Assembly: GCA_015680685.1 (NCBI GenBank)
Contig: MNCI01005867.1
Span: 684,223 to 748,222 of the forward strand
Length of the DNA: 64,000 nt
DNA from: Gnetum montanum
Lineage: Eukaryota; Streptophyta; Gnetopsida; Gnetales; Gnetaceae
Direction of reading: 5' to 3'
The position numbers and the translations under genes were made by a program. The notes beneath the pieces are model-generated. The model had not been told where the DNA came from. It did no database searches and saw only the letters and a program-made list of their open reading frames with translations. Every line of letters starts with the position of its first letter. Positions within the stretch are counted from its first letter, which is position 1. This document shows positions 45,430-57,664 of the stretch, one piece after another.

Positions 45430-48177
45430 TCGGGAGATGGATTGTATAATTCCCTAGTTGTACACCATCAATTTTCCATCTATCATTGTTACTAATTTAA
45501 TTAATCGTGTGGTAGCACATCTAACATTGGTGATAGTCTCGTTTAGATCATTCAGAGAGATATCTTCATCTAGACTTGAAGGTATTTCCATTTTTAGGGG
45601 TCCAGATGTGTTTGCTTCTTCTTCTTGATTTTCTATTTTAATTCCTAGGTCTTTGTGTTTAATATCCATTTTCGGTGTATAATTAGAGTGTAGGATATTT
45701 GTGTCTAAGTCCTATGTTTGGTCCATTTTCTTATGTCTAGAACTAATAAGAAGATCAATTATCTCCATGCATCTTTGAAACAATTTTATATTCTCATTTT
45801 CAAGCCACTAGGTGTCTTCTAGTTTAGTGGCTACTACGTAGATTGGTTTTTGCTCACACACTTGCTCCTAAAATTTGTTGTGGGCTATGTTAATATTTTT
45901 AATTTTTGGCCCACAACTACACCCTTTACTATTAGTAGTGATGCATGAATTCTTTTGTCTCTCCACAGTGTCAGATTCATCACTTTTTTTAGGTGTTAGA
46001 CTAATGACGGATGTTGGCCTTTGCATAGGATTAGAGGACATTGGTTATGGAAGGAAGGGTGTTGCACTTGATTAGAATTATGTTGGTTTGGATGAGTTAG
46101 TAGGTCCACAAGTTTTGTGCTTATGCATGGGAATTGTCCTAAAGAAAGAGTATTTTTGAGATTGTGGTGGAGATCTATTGGCATTATCATTTCTATGTAT
46201 GTTTGTAGCACAAGTAGCATTTTCTCATTGATGTCATGGTGCTGAACCTTCTTGTGTTGCTGTTGGTGACATATGGTGAAGGGAAGTATGAGAATATTGA
46301 GGACATGATGAAGGATGAGAGGTGTGAGGTGGTGATCCTTCAAAAGATGTCGTGGGTCGATGATATTTGGGAGAGTGGTAGTAGCAATTTGAAGTAGAGG
46401 AGGTAGAACTAGTCGGGGAAACAGGTTGTTGAACATAATATCCATATGGGTTAGGCTGGTAGTAATGGTAGGGATGGCTTGGTGATGGCTTCCCCCACAA
46501 TTTTGGATTTTGCCATTGTAGTTGATTATGGTGTTGAGGCTAGTAATAAGTTCCCCTAGGATAGTACGATTGGTTGTGGGACTGTCTATAATTACTTTGT
46601 GAAAAAGAAAATTTCCTAGGCATGTGATTTTGTACAAATTTTGGGTTTAATGCAAAAGCCCAATACTCATGTAGATGTAACATGATTGGGTAATAGCCCT
46701 TTGGATGGTCATATAGGCAGATGTCACATCCATCATCTTCTTCTGTGGTTGAGTCTATAGCCTCTTTTTCTACAACCATTTTCCCTATTTGATAATAAGT
46801 GTTCCTAGCTATTTCTTGGTTCTTCTTCTTTCATTTACTGTGATCATCTAATTCATTTTGTGTACAGTTTCTATGAAAGTTGTGGCATTTTCATTTATCC
46901 ACTTTGACATCCTATCTAGCCTTGCCTAGTGTTCATCAAGAGATTGTTGCAGTGGCAAGGTTTGTTGTGAAATCACCTCATCGGAAACTGCCTCTTTTTC
47001 CTCATCATAGATATGGACCCTCTTCTTTTGAAGAATTGGATCCCAGTGATATTTCTCAACATTCTCTTGTTTACATAGCTCTTCTTGTTCTTTCACCACC
47101 TGCTTGATTAGCCTTTGTATCTGATGAACTTTTAGTTCATATAATTGACCTTGAGCATACATCCTAAGGGTCTTCCTAGTTTCATTACAAAGCCCATCTA
47201 TGATGTGGAAAATTTGCTCTTTTTGAGAGAGATCATGACTGGGACATCTATGTAGTAGTGAATGGTATCTATCCAAGGCCACATCCAAGGGTTCATGATT
47301 TTCTTACTTCCACCCTTGGATTTGTTTTTTAGGTTGGACGCTCTTGCATAAGTTTGGTATTTTTCATTGAAAAGTTCTACCATTGCAGATCATTGGTGGA
47401 TGGAACTTGGTTCTATGATCTATACCAACTTTTAGCTTCATCTATTAGTGTCCTAGGGAAGAGCTTAAGCTTTTGCCACTTATTTTCAATATTTTGCAAG
47501 GCATAGGCATCATGGAAGGCTTGTAAGTGATGTTGTGGATTAGAATCATAGCCTCCCATAAATTTAGGGATGTTATTCATATCAAGCCTTTTGATGCAAC
47601 TTTCCTTGTGATGCCTATGGGGTATCTTAACTACCTCTATGATCTACATTAGGCTCTTAGTGGCCAACAAGGGTTCATTATCATTAGACATGTCATGGTG
47701 AAAATTTCTATTTCTATTTGTCTAATTATGATGATTTTGTTTATGTTCATTTTGATGTCTTTGATTTTGCCCTTGGATTTGATTTCTATTCTTATTTTGA
47801 CCCCATAGTGGAGCTTGATCTCTATACCTAGGTTCATCTTCATCAAAACTAGACGTTGAAGAGGAAGAGGAAGATGAGGAACTGAGAGGATTACCATGGC
47901 TTTGATAGTATTCCTCATAGTTCCTTAATTTATCTTTTTTAGGTTTTGAATAGGTCCTAGGCCTTGAGGCCTCCCCTTATCTAGGACTTACTTCATCTCC
48001 TCTAAGGTTGTCTACCTTAGGTGAATGTAGTCCTTGAGCGTAGTAAGGGTGGTCATGAACATATGAAACCCCTGCATGAGGTTGGTCACTCTAATTTTCT
48101 TCAACATATATCTCATTGGTTCTCCAATGAATGTTCTCTTCATACGATGCATTATCACTTCCTTGTGAAAGAGACAT
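45430..48177 (-). pseudogene. gag: E6 gag with short post-protease tail
   Basis: Starts MSLSQGSDNASYEENIHWRT at 48177, as in E7 and E8. A Ser/Asn-rich stretch follows, then FMGGYDSNPQHHLQAFHDAYALQNIENKW (about 47460-47590) and the capsid part (46926-47383: HPLDVALDRYHSLLHRCPSH in the better copies). The zinc knuckle CDICLYDHPKGYYP (46540-46779) has its last Cys changed to Tyr. After a Pro-rich tail comes CGPKIKNINIAHNK, which lies beyond the protease core in E2, so the protease is deleted. Multiple stops and shifts. Confidence 0.82.
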
Positions 48178-48284
48178 TGTTGTTGGTGTATGATGTGTGT
48201 GACATAGTATTTTTCCAAAGATAGTTTGTTAATGCATTTATATCTCTTGTGTATGATATAACTAATCTAGATAACTAGCACCAT

Positions 48285-49307
48285 CCTCAGCAATGGCACC
48301 AATGATGAGTGGCGACATACCCCCTACGCCCAACCATACAAATCACAAGCGTTCACACATGATCTGGTAGAATTTTGTGGATGGGACTAGTTGTGGCATC
48401 TAGATTGTTATGCCTTGATCGCAGTTCATTGTCTTTCCACTTGGACTAGTGGTAGCTTTGTCACATATGGTTTAGTCCAGAGTGAGGCATATGATTCTTA
48501 ATGTTGTTTTGACCTTATGCTACTCCTAATGATAATAGAGAAATCAATTACTTAATCTAATTAACAACATAAACTAAAGCCTAAACTAGCCTATAGGTGA
48601 TGAGTGTCTATTCCTAGCTTGTCGTACATGTCCTAAACCCATGTATCCACTACTAGGATTACCAAGTGCTATGTTACTATGCGAACCAAGCAATAACACT
48701 ATTAGGATTACCAAGTGAATATGTGTTTACACTTGAAATTGATCGCACTCATTCTACCAATTCATTAACATGCATGGAAACATAAATATTAACTAAGTAC
48801 ATAGAATATAAATTGCATTAAAAGTAAATTTAATTTAAGTCAAAGTGCTGTAATGAATAAGAATCAATCTCAATCTTATTGCTATTCATGGAATGTGTCT
48901 AGGTACATTGCCACTCGAATAAGACACTGTACAACTGACTTAGATCCACACTACAGGCACTCACTGATTATTCTCTAAGACTACGGAATAAAACTACAAA
49001 AGTTTGACTACTCTACTGACCAAAGAATTACATAAACATAGCTGAGAGCACATATTTATAAATTTTATTACTAGGTTGCATTGATGGGACCTTGTTGACA
49101 CATGAAATGATGCATCAATAGGGCTATGTCTATGGGGCCTCATTGATGCAATTGACTACATTGATGAGGCCTCGTCAATGCAACCTTGTTGTTGGAGCCT
49201 TGACATCGGAGCCTTGATATTGAAGCCTTGATATCAAGGCTAGGATATTGAAGCCAACTGAAAAGTTGACTTTTTATTAGATAACCCAGCTAACTGACGA
49301 TTCATTA
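48285..49307 (-). repeat. E6 5' LTR and primer-binding site
   Basis: LTR 48303-49307; TATAAATA at 49053-49060 reversed; U3 unit cluster at 49079-49255. The primer site (sense TTGGTGCCATTGCTGAGGA, about 48284-48302) is tRNA-Asp type with several transitions. Confidence 0.88.
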
Positions 49308-49842
49308 GATAGCATGAGGATTCCTTTTAGGATGATTGAAGAAATTGAACATGATGAAATTCATGGATTTTCTAGATATAGTAACATTGGACAATAAACT
49401 ATAATTACAAGGTAGTAAGTTGAAAATGAAAGAAAACAATCTGGAAATTTAAGATAGCATGGGCAACAAGTTGGAAATATAGGACATCAAGTTGAGAACT
49501 TAGGACAACAAGGAAATGAGATAGACGATGATGGACAACAAGCTGTAGATGTATCTCATTAGGTTAGAAGGTCAACAAGAGCTACCATACCTATTGATAG
49601 GTACTATCCTTCACTGAATTATGTACTTTATAGTGATAGTGGTGAATCAAAAATAGTGGAGGGAGCCATGACGTTTGTTGATGTTGTAAAGTGGAAGGTA
49701 ACTATGAATGATGAATGGGAATCACTCCAACAAAACAAAACTTGGGAGTGTGGTTTAGTTGCCAAAAAGAAAAAACCCTTAGAGTGCATGTGGCTATATA
49801 GAATTAAAACAAAGGCTAATGGAAAAAATGTTTCAAGGCTAG
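49308..49842 (+). pseudogene. E5b: copia pol remnant, start of reverse transcriptase
   Basis: After a Gln/Asn-rich linker (GQQVENLGQQGNEI) the frame reads RRSTRATIPIDRYYPSLNY, then MTFVDVVKWKVTMNDEWESLQQNKTWE and LECMWLYRIKTKANG: the N-terminal reverse transcriptase block of plant copia elements (W-x-x-AM-x-x-E-x-x-SL-x-x-N-x-TW pattern). It ends in GCTAG, where E7 is inserted. Confidence 0.82.
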
Positions 49843-50695
49843 TGATGGGACGCGATATTGTATGGGCCGCGATATCGCATGGGCTGTGATATCGCGTCTT
49901 CCCTTGCGATATCGCGTACGCGATATCGCAGTCTGTTGCCATGTCTATAAATAAGAGGTGGTTCTCCCTTGTTTCATAAATTTAGATTAGATTGTAGCAA
50001 AAATTTGGCAGTTTGATCCCTCCAGAGATAGATTATTTTTCCCGTGTCTGCCGCAGTGTGGTGAATGTAATTGTACGACATCCTTTATTCGAGTGTGACG
50101 TACTTGGACACGCACATGACCAACAATAAAGATCGAGATTACTTCATCATTGCAGCATTCACTTTGTTTATTTATTTATTTATTTGTTATTTACTGCTTT
50201 CCTAATTAGTCTCTTTCACCCTTAAACTCATGTTAAAACGTGGAATGAGTACGACTTGATTATGAGCATTTAAGTGTGACTACTTGGTAACCTAGTGGCG
50301 TACCTAGGATCTGCGCTTGGTAATCCTAGTGGTAGTCATGCATGAAGTCCAAGATGTGTATGGATAATTAAGGAGCGGATGCTCATCGCACTTAGGCTAG
50401 ATTAGATTCTCTTACCCTTTTCCTGCTAGCTTAGTTAATATTACTTTCTATTGCCTTTAGGAGTAGCATTAGATTAGAAACACATCATACACCTCACCCT
50501 GGACTAAACCATACATGACAAATATAATACTAGTCTAGGTGGAAAGACAGTGAACTGTGACCTAAGGATAACTTTCTAGGTGTCACAACTAGTCCGTTTG
50601 CGGAGTTCAACTAGATCGTGCGTGAAAATGCTTGTATTCGTATGGTTGAGTGTAGGGGTATCTCGCCACTCATCCTATGGCGCCGTTGCTAGGGA
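49843..50695 (+). repeat. E7 5' LTR and primer-binding site
   Basis: Five GATATC-type units (49850-49932), the last two head to head around GTAC. TATAAATA at 49946-49953. AATAAAGATCGAG poly(A) region near 50133. Primer site TGGCGCCGTTGCTAGGGA at 50678-50695 (two transitions from the tRNA-Asp complement). Confidence 0.9.
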
Positions 50696-50811
50696 CGATG
50701 CTAGTTATCTAGATTAGTTATATCATACAAGGTCGCTATATAGAACTTAACGATATATCTCTTAGAAAGAAGTAAGTAATTATAAAAAGTCACGTAAATT
50801 CACACACAACC

Positions 50812-52792
50812 ATGCCTCTCTTACAAGACTATAACAATGCCACACTTAGTGAGGAAGTTCATTGGAGAACCAACGAACTATATGATGATGAAGATTGGAG
50901 TATGCAACCCAAAGTGGGGGTTTCTTATAAATATGAACAAAAACAACGTCATTCCAACACACGAAAGCATAACTTACTTGATGACGATGAACCCCCATTG
51001 GCCACTACAAGCTTAACACAATTACAAGAGGTTGTTCGAATCTCACGTAGGCATCATAAAGAGAGTTGTCTACCCAAGATCGATTTAAACAACTTTCCTA
51101 CTTTTTTCAGGAGGCTATGACTTAGATCCATATCAACATTTACAAGACTTCTATGATGCCTGCACATGGAAAAACATTGATAACGGGTGGAAAAAACTTA
51201 AGCTCTTCCCTATGACACTCGTTGACCAAGCAAAAGTATGGTATAGATCGTTAAAACCAAATTCAATACGACGTTGGTCAACAATGGTGGAAGTCTTTAA
51301 CGAAAAATATCAAACCTACGCAAGAGTGTCTACCTTGAGGAAACAAATCCAAGGATGGAAACAAGCACAACATGAACCCTTGGACATGGCCTTAGAAAGA
51401 TATTATGCGCTGTTAAACAACTGTCCAGGCCATGGGTTTTTCGAGGAAAGGCTAATGTATCATATCATTGATGGGCTGTGTAATGAAACCAGAGAGACCC
51501 TAGGGATGTATGCCCAAGGTCAACTATATGAGCTACGAACCCATCAAGTCCAAGAGCTTATTAAGCAGGTAGCAAAAGAAGAAGGAGAATTGGCTAGATG
51601 GGAGAGTGTTGAAAAACATCAACGGGATCAAAATCTTAATTTAACAAAGGTCCATGATCATAAAAAGGAGAAATCAACCTACCACAAGGAGAAAGAATCA
51701 TCTTTTTCAATGCAACAATCGTTAGAAGAAGTCAAGTCAAAGATCAATAAGATGTTGGAATGGACATATCAAATGTGTGGAGAATTTATCAACATTATTG
51801 GAGATAGAGTTCTGACAACCCAAGAAGCAGGACAAAACACTATACAATCGGAAAGAAGGGATAAGGAAAATAAGAGCTCAACTGCCAATCATACATATGA
51901 ATGTAACATATGCCTGTACGATCACCCCAAAGGCCAATGCCCAATATTGTTACACTTACATTAGCATTGGGGAAACACGTTACATCCAGAGTTCATACAG
52001 AGGTATTGTGTTCGATCACAGTGGCAACAATCCCAGTCGTGGGGGAGACCACCACTAGACTGGAGACACCCTTCATATCATCTGGATCCAAATGCTTATT
52101 TGGTTCAACATCCTATTTTTCCAACTGGGCTGACGCACTTTATCTCACCACAGTACCATTCTCCTCAATACTATCAACCCATGCCTCCAACACAACCACC
52201 ACCTTGTGCATTTTATACTCCTAACTTTCAACAGTCTCATCCTTTCCCTCCTTCTACATCGCCACCAACTGTTCCTAAGGTGTCTGCATCACCGCAACAA
52301 CCCATGACCGATACTTGTGCTACTACTACTGACAGCAATGAAAAGTCTCCTTAACATCAAAAGCGTCCTTTCTTTAAACACGGCCTTTAGAAGGGACAAC
52401 ACAATTCTAAGGCCACTACATCCTCCAACCCAACACAAGTCCCACATTGTGGTGCACCCTTACCTTTGAACCCAACACCTCATGTAACTTTATTAGGGCC
52501 GCCAACTCACACTCCAACAACAATATGGCCCAATGAACGTAGTCATGGAAGGCATCATCCCGATCCCTGCATACCATCTAATGGTCCCATATATCATAGT
52601 GGGTCAACTCGTTATCCAGGAACTACATTGTATAAAGTGCCCCACTATGCTCATTACAATCAAGTGTGTGAACCCCAATGGGGTAAGTATGGACCAGTTC
52701 CAATACTTTCAACATGCAAGGATCCTGATCCTTCATTTATTAATCCTTGCCATGCTCAACCGTTTAGTTATGGGGGATATCCCCCATCCTAA
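50812..52792 (+). pseudogene. gag: E7 gag
   Basis: Starts MPLLQDYNNATLSEEVHW. About 660 codons when one extra T in the T-run near 51107 is discounted; that insertion shifts the frame after FPTF (E8 reads FPKFSG). Capsid-like part 51212-51560: RRWSTMVEVFNEKYQTYAR, KQIQGWKQAQHEPLDMALE, LNNCPGHGFFEERLMYHIIDGL. Then a coiled-coil-like charged stretch and the zinc knuckle CNICLYDHPKGQCP (51900-51945; CX2CX3HX4C). The C-terminal third is Pro/His/Thr-rich (MPPTQPPPC and similar). Ends HAQPFSYGGYPPS, with PPT-like motif 1 in the FSYGG codons (52763-52778). Stops at 51963, 52352 and 52388. Confidence 0.88.
52763..52778 (+). other. E7 PPT-like motif 1
   Basis: TTTAGTTATGGGGGAT in the last gag codons, at the same place as motif 1 in E2, E3, E4 and E8, although the protein ending there differs. 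Confidence 0.7.
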
Positions 52793-54726
52793 ATAATAAG
52801 CAAGATTAATAACCACTTTTTATTTTTCTTTTGCTTTTACAATTTTTGTTTTCTAGTTTCTCATTTTTCAACCTTTTGTATTATCTTTGTATCTTTTTGT
52901 CTTTTTATGTTTTTGTAAGTAATCTCATCTACAAATAAAACACTCATGTGGATCATTGGTTGAGGTGTGTTCTATGTTATTAAGTCTTGAGTGATCAATT
53001 ATTTGGAATAGTGAGCCCATTACACCCACTCATCCACTCTACAAATAAGAGGTTCTGTTCGAGGGTACAGTGATATTTTTGACATTTTTAAAACTTAAAA
53101 TTAATTTCGTGTTCATTGTACCTAGAATGAAGAAGGATGCACCAAGAGGGAATGATTAGGGTGTGACATCAAGGGGATTTGCGGATTCTCTTTGGTAACG
53201 TTTGTGGGAGTTATCATGCAACATGGTTGTACTAAGATCCCTGTAAATCTAATGAAAAATGGGAGTAAGAGTAATTAAAAGGGCACTCGAAAATAAAACG
53301 CTGTTCTAGGGGATCCCACTAGAAAGACATGCACCCATGCCTGAAGGTTGGTAGCTTCTCTAGATTCAGTACTAAAAAGAAAAAAAAGAAAAAAACAAAA
53401 GAAGAAGCAGAAAAACAAAGTGCCACAAAATAAAATTCACTCCTCCCTTGAAAAAAACACCAAGTGATCGTACTCCTTGTTGTTATGGTACTCTCATAGT
53501 TGCTCATCATGGGATGAAACAATGCGATGTCACTAATTAAAGGAATGAACTTGGTCCTGATCTTGGAACGACGGGTTAATGACATGTTAATCATGCTTTA
53601 CACGTAGGATTCACTGTGTCCTGGGTTAGTTACCTCATGTCCCAACCTCTACAACCCCTTTCTATACTTTGTCTCATCTTACTGTTCATGTAATTGTAGC
53701 TCGTGTCTTGTGTAGCATAGAATTTTCATCTCATTTCTGTGATATTTACATGTGTGTTTTGTGGAGTTAGTGTGGATTACGTTTAACCCTTCTAGTGCCC
53801 ATGGACACTTTAAGTGTGGTTACACAAGCCTGCTTTGGGGAGGATCCACTTGTGTAATCTTTTGTAATTCTCACTTATAACATAGCTCTCACACACCATT
53901 TCTTACCCTCAGCTTATTTTCATAACATTCTTTCCCTACTATTATCCCTCTAAATTTCAACATTCCAATGTACCATTACATACCCTTTTTCTTACCACCC
54001 AAGGTTTTATTGATAAAATCCACACCGTCATCATTAATGGTGCCTCTCGAATTCCTGAAATTACCCTATAACTCCTTGATAATAGCCAATGTCCTCAATT
54101 TCCAACGTTAATTTCAAGAAAATCATTTAAAAAGTCGGTATTTTCATGGTGTCTCACATCACTAGGGAGATATTGTGTACGCGATATTGCATCCCATGTG
54201 ATATCGTGTACGCGATGCATCGTACGCGATATTGCGTCCCCACCTCCTATAAATAGGTCACCCCCTGCAACACTTAAGATCATTTTTTCATTCATACGGG
54301 GGGAGTTTTTGAAATTTTTCTCTACAACATGCAATTGAGTGACCCTTGCTTTTTTCCTCATATCTCGCTCGTTGCTACTTCGATTTTAATTCCGTTTGAA
54401 CCTGCTTGAACCCGGAGTGTTCAGCTTAGTAGTGGGGGAGGGAAAGTTGTCGAAAAGTGCCTAAATTTTTTGAAATTTATCATTTCCCAAAGGAAATAAA
54501 TTAGGGTAATTAACTCTAACACTTAGAATAATTGTGCCTAAAAATCATTTAACCCTTAGGTATATCGGGCGACTAAAATGGAAACCAACTAAGTAACAGA
54601 ACTCATTATTACATACTTTCAGGCATTATCACACGTGATAACATAAGATCATTAATAAAGGCAAGTAGTAAGATATAACTTGACTTCAAAAACAACCTTA
54701 CTAATGCTTGGCCCATGTGATTGCAG
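52793..54726 (+). other. E7 untranslated interval with internal promoter and candidate intron
   Basis: Holds T-rich TTTTGTTTTCTAG-like units (52815-52920), the AGCCTGCTTTGGGGAGGATCC motif (53827-53847), the internal promoter (54168-54255), PPT-like motif 2 CTTAGTAGTGGGGGAGGG (54424-54441), and a candidate intron from CTTAG/GTATAT (54560) to GATTGCAG (54726), 167 nt. No gene. Confidence 0.65.
54168..54255 (+). promoter_or_regulatory. E7 internal promoter: GATATC palindromes plus TATA box
   Basis: GATATT, GATATT, GATATC, GCGATGCATCGT and GCGATATTGCG units (54168-54230), with GTACGC spacers as in E7's LTRs, followed by CTCCTATAAATAGG (TATA box 54248-54255). Spacing from last unit to TATA is about 15-20 bp, as in the LTRs. 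It lies 470 bp upstream of the 3' ORF start. Confidence 0.62.
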
Positions 54727-57491
54727 ATGGTCCCGAAACGTGGACAACAGGAAGATCCTGCCCAAGGTGGAAAGAAACAAGCTCGGAGAGGTGGAAGATA
54801 AGGTCCTGCTGGACAACATGTAGAATATGAGGAGCAATCATTCAATATTCATCAAGATGAACCTCCTATCGGATGGTCCAGGTAGGCAGAAGGAGGAGCT
54901 GCTGCAGCGCCTGAACCTGGACAACAACTCACGTTGCTCCAAGATTGTGTTCAGGCTATCCATGAGAAGTCCACATTCACTGCGGTGATTGTGGAGTTGA
55001 ATTTTGAATCATTTGCAGAGTTTGCTCCTGAAGCTATTAGGGATCACCTCAAAGGGTTTCCCTTATGGTCTATCCTCTCTGAAAGTGGTGCTTGGTACCT
55101 AGGAGAGACATACCAATTTTGGCACACTAGGGAGCAAGGCATCACTGTTAATATTTGTGGTGTGACAGTTGACTTCTCTAAGCAGGCCATTTCGGAAGTG
55201 TTAAACCTTCTAAATACAGGGCCCTAGGTTGCTCGGTTATCTACCCATTTAGACCTCAATGTGCGAAAGGATTGGTTGGAGAAGGCTTATGGTAGAGATA
55301 AAGCATTTGGTGAATTGATGACGGAAGAGAGGGTTTACTTCAAAATTGGGACATATTAGCTCTTCCCCACAAAGGACCTAAAAAGAATATCGACGTATGC
55401 GGCTAGAGGATGTGCAGTGTTGATGGAAAAGGTTAATGCTAACCTACCCCATCTATATTTGATAGAGATCCTGAGGCAATTCAAAGAACGAAAGACAGGG
55501 AAGATGGCGTTGCATTTCCCTTGTCTTATCAGAAAGCTTTGCTGATGTGCTGGTATTTGGGGATACACCAATGATGTCCTCCGAAAAGCCCAGACTGCTT
55601 CATATGCTGAATTGCTAAAGGCGCCAGCTCCAAGAAAAAGCACTGGCGAAGAGTTGGGACCGGAACAAGCAGAAGAACAGGTGGTTGGACCCAGTCAACC
55701 TCCAACCATAGGTCCCAGCCAACAACAAGAAGCAGGGCCTAGCACAAGCCAGGATTAGCCACCACTGCCGCAAGACTACCAATCATCGATGAGCCATCTT
55801 AAGGCCATCGCTAAGATAGTTAGTTAGGGAAGTCATGATGATGCAAACCTCTTCAGCGTCATTGATGATGCCAGGTAGCCTATGATTTCGTTAGATCGCA
55901 CAAGGGGAGAAGTATCTATTCAAACAGGAGTAGGGGAAAGTAGATGGTCACAATATATCTCAGGAAACACGACATCTTTCTAGGTGCAGTTAGAGACTGT
56001 TGAAGGGGACACTATGGTGGTCATGCAATACTAGAATGCCATGAGAGCTGCAGAAGTGGTCGTAGACTACATCAAAGAATCCTTCAATGTACCTATTGTG
56101 CCACCGGTAGATCTCTCAGGAGCGTGGGATGCTCAAACTCTGCCTAGAACCTCAATGACTCCTATGGAACATGAGGATGTTCTTGATCAATTACTTGAAA
56201 TAGGACAAGTAATGACGTTCCTATTTGACATCCCTCAGGATGTAACATCAATTCAATCAGATCTCATTTTCACAAAAGGAAAGCTTATCTTAACAGAAGT
56301 GAGGGCTGAGCATGTTGAAGCTGAAGTGTAGAAACTACAAGAGTAGCTCATGACCTTACAAGCAGCATAGCAGGACCCTCTGCAATTTGTTCCAGCAGAC
56401 TAGCTAGAAAATTTTAGAATGGAGCAACTAATCAACTTGATAGTAGAGAATAAAAGGGTGGTGGATGAAAAGGAGAAGGCTATTTGGGATGCCTCTGCAG
56501 CATAGGCACAAACCCATGCACATCTTAAGGCACTCAAGGCCTTAGAAGAAGAAAACAAGCAGTTGCTGCAGACAATCTTCGGTTGACCACTATAGAAAAA
56601 CAAAAGAATGTTCTCGATGAACACTTTCATCAATTACGAGAACAATTCATCTGGGTCAACTGAGACATGAGCTGTTTAGCTAGAGAAAATCGAACCCTCT
56701 CGATGGAGGAGGTACGCGCTATTCGTCAAAAGTCAGCGATTGAAATAAGCACGTGGTAGAATGAGGCTAAATGACATGAGAAGCTGAAGGAGCACTTCCG
56801 TGATTAGGTGGGAATGTATAAATAGATCCTTGAAAATGAGATCCATATGGCCAAGGCCCAAATCAACACTATCAGTGCGCAACAAACTGATTGGCGGGCC
56901 ATACTGGACACATATGCCTTCGCCCACCAAGCAGAAGTTAAAAATTAGGACCTGCAGATTCAAGACTTAACAGAGTACATGGAGTTGGCAAACCTGAGAT
57001 ATGCCAACCTTGCCATGTTAACAGTAGGGCACCTGAGGTCAGAGCTCGAGCAACAGGTAGTAACCACTCACATCAAATACGAAGGGAAATTTGAAAAATG
57101 CAAGAAGCTATTAGAAAAACTGGATGTTGCAAATTCTGAACTTGAGGTGGTAAAATCCAACTACCAGGGACAGAAAGATGTTGTAACTAACTTGGCTCGA
57201 TGGCTAACAGATCTTCACGAATAAAAGAACAAAGCCAGAGCCTATGAGGAGGAACGACGGGTGTTTGCGGCTTGGTATGTCAAGGCCAACCAAATGTTCC
57301 TGCAACTACCCTGTTCGTGGGAGGTGCCGACTCTGTCAAACATTGGAACATTAGCATGGATGGCATAAGACGCTTGGACTGAAGAGGAGAAACTCCAGGC
57401 CATACTTCAACGTCATCAACCCTCAAAACCTGGAGCACAAGACAAAGGAAAGACACCAATGGAGGAGCCACTGCCACCAGGAACTATATGA
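54727..57491 (+). pseudogene. E7 3' ORF: basic N-terminus, conserved domain, coiled coil
   Basis: Starts MVPKRGQQEDPAQ directly after TTGCAG, then a Lys/Arg-rich GGKKQARRGGR that resembles a nuclear localisation signal. The conserved domain (54934-55560) reads VELNFESFAEFAPEAIRD, GAWYLGETYQFWHTREQG, VTVDFSKQAISEVLNL, then WLEKAYGRDKAFG, VYFKIGTY and LPHLYLIEILRQFKERK. From about 56040 come long charged heptad stretches (for example 56979-57224), predicted coiled coil. It ends MEEPLPPGTI. Many stops are TAG where CAG is expected (for example four between 56328 and 56400), with at least one frameshift. No membrane segment. Role unknown; the same gene is in E1 and E3. Confidence 0.75.
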
Positions 57492-57648
57492 GTTCCAAAT
57501 TTTTGTAGTTGTAGTTGTAGCATATTCTGTGTGTTGTGTCATTATTTTGTTTTCTTCCCACACTACGGAATCATCCCATTTCTTTTTTCATCTAATAATC
57601 CCATACCTATCCATTGTGTAATCACTGTAACTCGAGGACGAGTTTTTA

Positions 57649-57664
57649 TTTAGTCGTGGGGGTA
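57649..57664 (+). other. E7 polypurine tract (3' PPT)
   Basis: TTTAGTCGTGGGGGTA directly before the 3' LTR at 57665. Confidence 0.85.

Larger units (their letters stand above)
41547..49307 (-). mobile_element. E6: gag-only LTR element with a triplicated segment in its 3' LTR
   Basis: Complete insertion in the copia remnant; GATAG is at 41542-41546 and 49308-49312. LTRs are 41547-43223 and 48303-49307 (the outer end reads CATTA, a CATCA mutated at one base). Primer site at 48285-48302, PPT at 43224-43240. Codes only for gag plus a short post-protease tail; the protease core, RT, integrase and 3' ORF are absent. Confidence 0.92.

Noticed and set aside
54727-57491. The 3' ORF as a retroviral-type envelope gene
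   Set aside because: No signal peptide, transmembrane segment or glycoprotein-like pattern. The basic start and coiled coil point elsewhere. The position after pol is the only envelope-like feature.
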